From Cryobacterium glucosi (GTDB lineage: Bacteria; Actinomycetota; Actinomycetes; Actinomycetales; Microbacteriaceae): DNA of 64,000 bases. Of the stretch, positions 51,887-58,333 are shown in pieces. Numbering within the stretch: position 1 is the stretch's first letter; each line of letters starts with the position of its first letter. Where the stretch lies: the NCBI RefSeq assembly GCF_004402235.1, contig NZ_SOFS01000018.1, positions 62,001 through 126,000 on the forward strand. The letters are read 5' to 3'. Under the pieces are notes generated by a model, which saw only the letters and a list, made by a program, of their open reading frames with translations, was not told the DNA's origin and ran no database searches. Both the position numbers and the translations under genes were made by a program.

Positions 51887-51947
51887 CGCGAGAGCGTAAT
51901 TTTGGCCCTTAAACCGCCGGTTTAAGGGCCAAAATTACGCTCTCGCG
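51887..51947. repeat. Perfect 61-bp palindrome (30-bp arms, 1-nt centre)
   Basis: The left arm 51887-51916 (CGCGAGAGCGTAATTTTGGC then CCTTAAACCG) is the exact reverse complement of 51918-51947. The inner part is AT-rich and very unlike its surroundings. It lies 20 bp after the HtrA stop and 60 bp before the next gene. As RNA it would be a very stable hairpin and could terminate htrA transcription, but the perfect 30-bp symmetry is more than a terminator needs. It could be a dispersed palindromic element or a binding site. Confidence 0.85.
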
Positions 51948-51994
51948 AGGTGGGTGGACGCGTCGACGTGACGGGACGGAGCGGGAAGGGGCGG

Positions 51995-52000
51995 CATACT
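51995..52000 (+). promoter_or_regulatory. -10 element (CATACT) for leaderless transcript
   Basis: CATACT ends 6 nt before ATG 52007, with no Shine-Dalgarno. Confidence 0.4.
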
Positions 52001-52006
52001 GTCGGC

Positions 52007-52375
52007 ATGACCCGGAACTGGACCCCGCTCGCCCTCGTGTACCTCGGCTTGAGCATTGCCGGCCTGATCGGCACCTGGACGTACAACATCCTCTCGATCA
52101 GCCAGGCGCGCGACTACCTCGGCGACTGGACCGGAAGCGGCCCCTCGGTGTCATCGCTCACCGTCGACCTGCTTGTGACAGCCGTGGCCGGCAGTATCCT
52201 GATCATCGTCGAAGCCCGCCGGCTCGGCATGAAACGGGCCTGGCTCTACGTCGTCCTCGCGTTCGTTCTCGCCTTCGCGTTCAACTTTCCGCTGTTCCTC
52301 GCGATGCGCGAGCGTCAGCTGGAGGCGACACGGATGCTGCCGGATCTTCCGCCAGAACAGCTGTCGAAGCCGTGA
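52007..52375 (+). CDS. DUF2834-family small membrane protein
   Basis: A 122-aa protein with three hydrophobic segments (about 8-28, 50-70, 82-105) and the family pattern ALVYLGLSIAGLIGTWTYN, LTVDLLVTAVAGSILIIVEARRLGMK. Function unknown. ATG 52007 begins the conserved part and has a leaderless-type -10. Its last 95 bp overlap the 3' end of the convergent gene. Confidence 0.8.
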   Translation: MTRNWTPLALVYLGLSIAGLIGTWTYNILSISQARDYLGDWTGSGPSVSSLTVDLLVTAVAGSILIIVEARRLGMKRAWLYVVLAFVLAFAFNFPLFLAMRERQLEATRMLPDLPPEQLSKP

Positions 52376-53018
52376 CCCCTGTCGCATGCCCCGCCCGGCT
52401 CACGGAGATCGCCGCGGCAGCGAGGCCCGCGATGACGACGGCGATTCCGAGCACGTACCCGGCGACGCTCCCATACCCGCCGGGTCCGGTCGGGTCGAGG
52501 AACGGGTAGGTGTAGAACCCGGTGACGGCGCCGCGGATCACGGCGTAGACGACCCACACGGTCGGATACAGGAGGGCGAAGCCCAGGGCCTTCCAGGCGA
52601 GGGCCGGCCGCCCAGGGGCGAGGAGCCAATCGACCAGGATGAAGATCGGCGCCCAGACGTGCAGGACCTCGTTCGGCCAGGCGATCCCGGTGAAACCGTC
52701 GGACACCACGTTGCGCAACAGTGCGTTGTAGACGACCGCGGTCACGATCGCGTAGCAGAGCCCCGACATCCTGATCCGGGTGAAAAGCTCCGGGTCTGCC
52801 CGGAACCGGAGGGCGAGGGAACCGCCCCAGAGCAGCACGACCGCGTTGACCAGGCTCGACTGCACCGTGAAGTACCCGAAGTACTCCGTCGGCACGAAGG
52901 CGTCGTGCACAGCCTGGTCGACGACTTGAGTGAGCACACTCGCGAGGAGGAGCATCCCGATCGCGAGGCGGAAGACCCCGAAGACGCGTCGTTGCGTGGT
53001 CACCGCTGCTGTTGCCAT
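52281..53018 (-). CDS. Pr6Pr-family membrane protein
   Basis: A 245-aa integral membrane protein with six hydrophobic segments: FRLAIGMLLLASVLTQVV, EYFGYFTVQSSLVNAVVLLW, ITAVVYNALLRNV-like, EVLHVWAPIFILVDWLL and GFYTYPFLDP, matching the Pr6Pr (FAR-17a/AIG1-like) family of unknown function. The C-terminal 35 residues are Ala/Ser-rich and lie in the overlap with the DUF2834 gene. ATG 53018 has a -10 TATCGT 6 nt upstream. Confidence 0.85.
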   Translation of the reverse strand: MATAAVTTQRRVFGVFRLAIGMLLLASVLTQVVDQAVHDAFVPTEYFGYFTVQSSLVNAVVLLWGGSLALRFRADPELFTRIRMSGLCYAIVTAVVYNALLRNVVSDGFTGIAWPNEVLHVWAPIFILVDWLLAPGRPALAWKALGFALLYPTVWVVYAVIRGAVTGFYTYPFLDPTGPGGYGSVAGYVLGIAVVIAGLAAAAISVSRAGHATGVTASTAVLAEDPAASVSPPADARASRGTAES

Positions 53019-53024
53019 GGCATC

Positions 53025-53030
53025 ACGATA
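53025..53030 (-). promoter_or_regulatory. -10 element (TATCGT) for leaderless transcript
   Basis: TATCGT on the minus strand ends 6 nt before ATG 53018. No Shine-Dalgarno is present. Confidence 0.5.
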
Positions 53031-53071
53031 GCGGTGCGGACGGGCGGTATCGACGGACCGGGCGGGCGCGT

Positions 53072-53965
53072 TCAGAACGGGTTGAGCAGGCGGTGCAGGA
53101 ACTGCCGGGTGCGTTCCTCGCGCGGGTTCCGGAGCACCTGCCTGGGGTCGCCGTGTTCGACGATCGTGCCGCCGTCGACGAAGGCGATCTCGCTCGCGAC
53201 CTCCCGGGCGAACTCCAGTTCGTGGGTGACGATCACCATGGTCCACCCCTCGATCGCGAGTTCCTTGATCAGGCGCAACACGTCCCCGACCAACTCAGGA
53301 TCGAGCGAGGACGTCGGCTCGTCGAAGAGCAGGAGCTGGGGGCGGAGTGCGAGCGCCCGCACGATCCCGACCCGCTGCTGCTGACCGCCGGAGAGTTCGA
53401 ACGGAAACGCATCCGTCTTGTCGGCCAGACCCACCCGGGCGAGGAGAGCGAGCGCCTCCGCGGTGACCTCCGCCTTCGGGCGGCGCTGCACGACGACAGG
53501 ACCCTCGAGCACGTTCTCGAGCACCGTCTTGTGCGGGAACAGGTTGTAGTTCTGGAACACCATCGCCGACCGGTCGCGGAGGGCCGCGAGGCTCTTGTCG
53601 CTCGGGCCCTTGACGGCGCCGAAGTCGACCGTGATCGCGGTTCCGGCGAGTGAGGGGTCCCCGGGCGTGGCGGCGACCTGCGTGGCGTCTGCGACCTCGG
53701 CGGTGATCGTGATCGTGCCCCCGTCCGCGGTTTCGAGCCCGTTCAGGCACCGCAGAATGGTGGTCTTCCCCGAGCCGGAGGGGCCGATCAGGGCGAGCAC
53801 CTGGCCCCGGGCGACGGTGAGGTCGATGGACTCGAGCACGCTGGTCGAGCCGAAGCTCTTGCGCAGCCCCCGAACGGTGAGCAGGGCGGCGGATGCCGCG
53901 GGCTCTGTCCCTTCGCCGTGCTGCGGCTCGGTCGGCGGGTCGAGCGGGGTATCAATGGGCGACAT
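53072..53965 (-). CDS. Polar amino-acid ABC transporter, ATP-binding protein
   Basis: 297 aa. Walker A GPSGSGKTTILRCLNGLE, Q-loop MVFQNYNLFPHKT, signature LSGGQQQRVGIVRAL, Walker B LLLFDEPTSSLDPE and the switch His in MVIVTHELEFA are as in GlnQ/HisP. There is an insertion of about 20 residues between Walker A and the Q-loop (ATQVAATPGDPSLAGTAITV). The first 25 residues are a Pro/Glu-rich extension. The start overlaps the permease stop by 14 bp. Third gene of a three-gene importer operon. Confidence 0.93.
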   Translation of the reverse strand: MSPIDTPLDPPTEPQHGEGTEPAASAALLTVRGLRKSFGSTSVLESIDLTVARGQVLALIGPSGSGKTTILRCLNGLETADGGTITITAEVADATQVAATPGDPSLAGTAITVDFGAVKGPSDKSLAALRDRSAMVFQNYNLFPHKTVLENVLEGPVVVQRRPKAEVTAEALALLARVGLADKTDAFPFELSGGQQQRVGIVRALALRPQLLLFDEPTSSLDPELVGDVLRLIKELAIEGWTMVIVTHELEFAREVASEIAFVDGGTIVEHGDPRQVLRNPREERTRQFLHRLLNPF

Positions 53966-54620
53966 AACGGTCCAATCGCTTTTCGAGCCTGCCCTGCACG
54001 GTCGAGAGCACGAGGCAGATCACCCAGTACACGAGCGCGGCCTCGAGGTAGAGCAGCATGAATTCCTGGCTGAACGCCGCGACCTTCTGGGCCTGCCGGA
54101 AGAGTTCGGTGACAAGGATCAGCGAGGCGAGGGAGGTGTCCTTGACGAGGCTGATGAACGTGTTCGACAGCGGGGGGACCGAGACGCGGGCGGCCTGCGG
54201 CAGGATGATCCGGGTCAGTGCCTTGCGGCGGGACATTCCGACCATCCAGGCCGCCTCCCACTGGCCCTGGGGCACGGAGAGGATCGCGGCGCGGATGACC
54301 TCTGCGGCATACCCGCCGACATTGATCGAGAAGGCGATCACGGCGCTCGGCCACGGGTCGATCAGAAGCCCGAGCGAGGGAAGCCCGTAGAAGATAACGA
54401 AGAGCTGCACGAGCAGCGGCGTTCCCCGCACGATCGAGATGAACACCCGGGCGATCGCGGACAACCAGCGCTGCCGGGACAACCTCATGAGCGCGAGGAC
54501 GAGCGCGAGCACGAGACCGAGCGCGAAGGAGACGAGCGCGAGCGGAATCGTGCCCTGGATGGCGCCCATCAGGATCGGACCCAGTGCGCTGAGGGCGAGG
54601 TCCCAGTTCGACTGAGTCAT
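53952..54620 (-). CDS. Polar amino-acid ABC transporter, permease
   Basis: 222 aa with about 5 TM segments. It has the HisMQ-type signature ALVSFALGLVLALVLALMR, VFISIVRGTPLLVQLFVIFYGLP, and the EAA loop GQWEAAWMVGMSRRKALTRIILPQA. It forms the channel of the importer, as a homodimer because only one permease gene is present. It starts 7 bp after the binding-protein stop. Confidence 0.94.
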   Translation of the reverse strand: MTQSNWDLALSALGPILMGAIQGTIPLALVSFALGLVLALVLALMRLSRQRWLSAIARVFISIVRGTPLLVQLFVIFYGLPSLGLLIDPWPSAVIAFSINVGGYAAEVIRAAILSVPQGQWEAAWMVGMSRRKALTRIILPQAARVSVPPLSNTFISLVKDTSLASLILVTELFRQAQKVAAFSQEFMLLYLEAALVYWVICLVLSTVQGRLEKRLDRYVAH

Positions 54621-54627
54621 CTGCTGG

Positions 54628-55455
54628 TTACTTCGAGACGTCGGCCCCGAAGTACTTCTCCGAGATCGAGGTCAGGGTGCCGTCCGAGGCAAGATCGGCG
54701 AGGGCGGTGTCGACGGCGGTTGCGAGGGCGGTGCTGCCGCCGGCGAACGCGAGGGCGCTCTCCGACTTGTCGGTCGTGGTCGCGGCGACTTTGAGCCCCG
54801 AAGCGTCGTTGTTCTTCTTGTAGTCGAGGAAGGTCAGGTTGTCGTTGATCGTGGCGTCGACCCGGCCCTGCTCGACGAGGGCGACGGACTGCGCCCAGCC
54901 CTCGACGGCCTGCACGTTGGCGCCGCTCTGGGTAGCGAGAGTGTTCCAGTTGCTCGTGAGCGACTGGGCGGTGGTCTTCCCGGAGAGGCTCTCGAACGAG
55001 GTGATCGAGGTGTTGTCCGACTTCACGACGATCACGCCCGTCGAGTACGTGTACGGGGTGGAGAAGGTGTACTTGGCGGTGCGCTCAGGGGTGATCGAGA
55101 CCTGGTTGGCGATCGCGTCGAACCGGCCGGCCTCGAGCCCGGCGAAGATGCCGTCCCACTGGGTCTCCTGGAAGGTCGCGGTGACTCCGAGCTTGGCGGC
55201 GACGGCCTTGACCACGTCGACGTCGTATCCGGTGATGTCTCCGGCGCCGTTCTCGTGGAACGAGAACGGGCGGTATGTTCCCTCTGTCCCGACCGTGAGT
55301 GTTCCCGCCTTCTGCACCTTGGTGAGGGAATCGTCGGCGGTCGTTGCGCCGCTCGTGCTTCCGGCCGTGCCGCCGGTGGCGCACGCGGTGAGGGACAGTG
55401 CTGCGAGGGTGACGATGGCTCCCGCGACGAGCGCGGAGCGGAACGTGAGCTTCAT
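54628..55455 (-). CDS. Polar amino-acid ABC transporter, substrate-binding lipoprotein
   Basis: 275 aa. A signal peptide with lipobox LTAC (Cys about 25) precedes a Gly/Thr/Ser linker and a family-3 solute-binding domain: TLTVGTEGTYRPFSFHE, GYDVDVVKAVAAKLGV, ETQWDGIFAGLEAGRFDAIAN, VGSDNTSI-like and VEQGRVDATINDNLT. Family 3 proteins bind polar amino acids; cystine or a similar ligand cannot be told apart. The Met at 55455 begins the signal peptide, but the Shine-Dalgarno is weak. First gene of the operon; its leader is structured. Confidence 0.92.
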   Translation of the reverse strand: MKLTFRSALVAGAIVTLAALSLTACATGGTAGSTSGATTADDSLTKVQKAGTLTVGTEGTYRPFSFHENGAGDITGYDVDVVKAVAAKLGVTATFQETQWDGIFAGLEAGRFDAIANQVSITPERTAKYTFSTPYTYSTGVIVVKSDNTSITSFESLSGKTTAQSLTSNWNTLATQSGANVQAVEGWAQSVALVEQGRVDATINDNLTFLDYKKNNDASGLKVAATTTDKSESALAFAGGSTALATAVDTALADLASDGTLTSISEKYFGADVSK

Positions 55456-55501
55456 GGGAATGCCTAACGCGAATGCAGGGAATCGAACCGCCGGTTTGAC
55501 G

Positions 55502-55584
55502 CTTCGGAAGGTGAAAGACCAGGGTGGCGGTCCTTCACGCGAGGGAGTCTCCGGGCCGGGTGTGTTCACCGGGGACTTCCGAAG
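55502..55584 (-). promoter_or_regulatory. Structured leader (three-way-junction-like) of the amino-acid importer
   Basis: On the minus-strand RNA an outer 9-bp stem joins 55576-55584 with 55502-55510. Inside, a 10-bp hairpin with one G-U pair lies directly against it (55511-55520 with 55529-55538), and a 4-bp stem with a tetraloop follows (55559-55562 with 55567-55570). An alternative reading is that TATTCT at 55583-55588 is an extended -10 (TGT before it), which would put the start inside the outer stem. The whole 304-bp gap 55456-55759 also carries the upstream region of the + strand gene. Confidence 0.45.
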
Positions 55585-55713
55585 AATAACAAGGTGCAGG
55601 CTTCCCCGACTATTCCCGTGACGCACGATGACGCCCACGCCGGTCGTTCTTGGCCATCGCGAATGCGCGCCACGGGAGGGGGCTGCCGCCTTGTCGGCCG
55701 TGCCGCCGGGACG

Positions 55714-55719
55714 TATGCT
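55714..55719 (+). promoter_or_regulatory. -10 element (TATGCT) before the ADP-ribosylglycohydrolase-like gene
   Basis: TATGCT fits the -10 consensus well. A start near 55726 would give a 35-nt leader and excludes the upstream in-frame ATG at 55715. Confidence 0.5.
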
Positions 55720-55759
55720 GCGCGCATTCGATGTCGTTGCTCCTGCCACGGAGGTCGCC

Positions 55760-56629
55760 GTGCTCACACCCGAACAGCATGATCGGTCCGGCGCTGTTTT
55801 GCTGGGGCTCGCCGCCGGGGATGCCCTCGCGTCCGGCGGTGACTTCGAGTGGTCCGAGCGGACGGCCGCGGCCGTGGACCTCGCGCTGCTCACGGCCGAC
55901 GGCCTCGACCCCAGGGAGGCCGCGGTGCGGGAAGACCCCGGCCCGGCCGCGGAACCCGACGTCGGCGATCCGGATGCGGCCGGGCTCGCGGCCGGGCGGT
56001 GCCTGCTCCGGACGGCCCCCGTCGCCCTCGCCCTGCTCGACGACCCCGTGGCGCTCGCCGAGGCCGCGCGGTTGGTGTCGTCCGTGCGCGGCACCGCGCT
56101 GAACCGCACCGCACCGACCGACTCGGGACGCCCCGACGCCGACCCGGGCGCCGGCGACGCGGGCGTCCTCTTCGCGCTCTCACTCCGCGTGGCGGTCCTC
56201 GAGGGGCGCCTCGATCCCCGGGCCGGGTTCGAGACCCTGCCCGCAGAGGCGCGTGCCGCCTGGGAGGCCCACCTCGCCGCGGCCGGGCGGGGCCGCACCG
56301 TCGACGTGCAGCGTGTGGGTCCGGTCGGCTGGATTCTGCAGGGCGCGTGGGCGATCCTCGGCGACGCGGGCGCCGTGGATGCTTCCCGCGTCGAACCGGT
56401 CATCTCCGCTGCCGCGCACAGCGGTGCCGATCCCGCCAGCGTGGCCGCCGCCGGCGCGCTGCTCGCGGGACGGTGGGGACTCGAGGCGGTGCCGGCCACC
56501 TGGCGCCGCCGCCTGCATGGACGGCCTGACCTGTTCGGCATCGACCTCGTGCGTCTCGGGATGCTGTCCGCCCGGAGCGAGGTGCCGCACGATCCCGACG
56601 ACCCGGCCCGGATGGACGTGCTGCGCTGA
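55760..56629 (+). CDS. Degenerate ADP-ribosylglycohydrolase-family protein
   Basis: 289 aa. The N-terminus AVLLGLAAGDALASGGDFEW and C-terminal DPASVAAAGALLAGRWG..VPATWRRRL follow the ADP-ribosylglycohydrolase fold. The metal-binding motifs are damaged: the usual W-T-D-D-T is WSERT, and the usual D-x-D-T near the end is ADPAS. It has probably lost the di-magnesium hydrolase activity and may be a binding protein. GTG 55760 has GGAGG 5 nt upstream. Codons are unusually Ala/Asp/Gly-rich. No partner gene is adjacent. Confidence 0.72.
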   Translation: MLTPEQHDRSGAVLLGLAAGDALASGGDFEWSERTAAAVDLALLTADGLDPREAAVREDPGPAAEPDVGDPDAAGLAAGRCLLRTAPVALALLDDPVALAEAARLVSSVRGTALNRTAPTDSGRPDADPGAGDAGVLFALSLRVAVLEGRLDPRAGFETLPAEARAAWEAHLAAAGRGRTVDVQRVGPVGWILQGAWAILGDAGAVDASRVEPVISAAAHSGADPASVAAAGALLAGRWGLEAVPATWRRRLHGRPDLFGIDLVRLGMLSARSEVPHDPDDPARMDVLR

Positions 56630-56729
56630 GGTTCGGTAGCGCTGAGGGTCTGAAGCGCCCGGGGTTTTGTAGACTCGACTGGGCCCCGCTCGCCGAATTC
56701 CCTGGGCGTCCCTCGAGAGGACAGCAGTA

Positions 56730-58313
56730 ATGAGCCTGATCAGGCTGAATGACGTCAGTGTTCGATTCGAGAAGACGCAGATCCTGCGCGACGCCTTCTT
56801 CCGGCTGGAGCCGGGCGACCGGGTCGGCCTGATCGGCAAGAACGGGTCGGGAAAGACCACGATCCTCAAGCTCATCCTCGACCAGGTGGCACCGGACTCC
56901 GGCACCGTCACGCTCGAGAGCGGTGTCTCGATCGGGTACTTCTCGCAGTTCTCCGAACTGGACGGCTCCTCCACCATCACCGAGGTCCTGCACGGCCTCT
57001 TCGCTCCGATCAAGGCCATCGAAGCCGAACTCGCGTCGATCGACGCGGCCATCGCCGTGGCCACGGACTTCGACGCCCTCCTGCACCGCCAGGCCGAACT
57101 GTTCGAGGACATGGACCGGCTCGGCGGCTGGGATTACCCGCGCCGGATCGACACGGCACTCAGCACCCTCGGTTTCAACGAGGCCCACCGCGTCTGCGCG
57201 ATCGACGAGCTCTCCGGCGGCTGGCGCAACCGGGCGGCGCTTGCCAAGATCCTGCTCGAGGACCCCGACGTCCTGCTCCTCGACGAGCCCACCAACTACC
57301 TCGACGTCGCCGGCGTCGAATGGCTCGAGGCCTGGTTCCGGGACTTCCACGGCGCGGCGATCATCGTCTCGCACGACCGGAAATTCCTCGACGCCGTCGT
57401 CACCCGGATCATCGAGGTCGAGAACTTCCACCTGCACGAGTACCCCGGCAACTTCGGCGAATACGTCATCCAGAAGCAGTTCCGGCTCAAGACGCTCGAG
57501 CAGCAGTTCGTGCACGAGTCCGAGCTCCTCGCGTTCGAGTCCGAGGGGATCTCCGACCGCAGGGAGGCGGCGAAGGCGGCGAGCCGCACCCTCGACGGCC
57601 AGCTGGCGCAGATCAAGAAGGCGAGGGCGCCGCGCCCGGTCGACCAGATCATCACGGAGATCTATCGTGGCCTGCACGTGAAGGACGTGCTCTGCCGGGT
57701 CGAGGGCCTCAGCAAGTCCTATGGCGACAAGGCCCTGTTCTCCGACCTGAGCTTCGAGGTCCGGCGCGGGAACAGGATCGTGGTGCTCGGCGCCAACGGC
57801 AGCGGCAAGACGACCCTGCTGCGGGTTCTCGACGGCGAGGAGAAGGCCGACTCCGGGTCCGTGACCTGGGCGGGCGGCATCGCGCCGGTCTCCTACAACC
57901 AGGTCCTCGCCGAGCTCGACGAGAAGGACACCGTCACGCACGCGGTGAACGCCATGCCCGGCAGCCTCGCGTTCACCGCGACCCGCAAGTCGGTGAACCG
58001 CTTCCTCGCGATGTTCCAGTTCTCAGAAGCCGACCTCAAACAGACGATCGGCAACCTGTCCGGCGGGCAGAAGGCGCGCGTCGCCATGGCGCAGTGCCTG
58101 CTCTCCGGGGCTTCGGTGCTTCTGCTCGACGAACCGACCAACCACCTCGACCTGTCGAGCACCCAGGTGATGGAGCGGGCCCTCGTGCACTTCCCCGGCG
58201 CTGTCGTCGTGGTCAGCCATGACCGGTTCTTCACCGACAAGATCGCCAACCGGTTCCTGGTCTTCGGCAGTGAGGCCGCGGAGCCGGGCGAGATCGAGGT
58301 CAGGGTCGCCTGA
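56730..58313 (+). CDS. ABC-F family ATPase
   Basis: 527 aa with two ABC domains and no membrane segments. Walker A: GLIGKNGSGKTTILKL (about residue 37) and VVLGANGSGKTTLLRV. Signatures: ELSGGWRNRAALAKILL and NLSGGQKARVAMAQCLL. Walker B: LLLDEPTNYLD and LLLDEPTNHLD, each with the ABC-F switch SHDRKFLD/SHDRFFTD. The linker (about 215-305) is Glu/Arg/Lys-rich. ABC-F proteins act on the ribosome in translation or antibiotic protection. TAGACT (56670-56675) is a likely -10, giving a 50-nt leader with GAGAGGA before the ATG. Confidence 0.91.
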   Translation: MSLIRLNDVSVRFEKTQILRDAFFRLEPGDRVGLIGKNGSGKTTILKLILDQVAPDSGTVTLESGVSIGYFSQFSELDGSSTITEVLHGLFAPIKAIEAELASIDAAIAVATDFDALLHRQAELFEDMDRLGGWDYPRRIDTALSTLGFNEAHRVCAIDELSGGWRNRAALAKILLEDPDVLLLDEPTNYLDVAGVEWLEAWFRDFHGAAIIVSHDRKFLDAVVTRIIEVENFHLHEYPGNFGEYVIQKQFRLKTLEQQFVHESELLAFESEGISDRREAAKAASRTLDGQLAQIKKARAPRPVDQIITEIYRGLHVKDVLCRVEGLSKSYGDKALFSDLSFEVRRGNRIVVLGANGSGKTTLLRVLDGEEKADSGSVTWAGGIAPVSYNQVLAELDEKDTVTHAVNAMPGSLAFTATRKSVNRFLAMFQFSEADLKQTIGNLSGGQKARVAMAQCLLSGASVLLLDEPTNHLDLSSTQVMERALVHFPGAVVVVSHDRFFTDKIANRFLVFGSEAAEPGEIEVRVA

Positions 58314-58333
58314 CCCCGCCGGAAACGACCCGC

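Noticed and set aside
55480-55500. tRNA T-arm-like GGTTCGATTCC on the minus strand
   Set aside because: No D-arm, anticodon arm or acceptor stem can be drawn around it; it is just a short chance match in the importer leader.
54628-56541. A long minus-strand extension of the substrate-binding protein
   Set aside because: The residues before 55455 are Arg/Ser/Pro-rich shadow of the ADP-ribosylglycohydrolase-like gene; the signal peptide starts at 55455.
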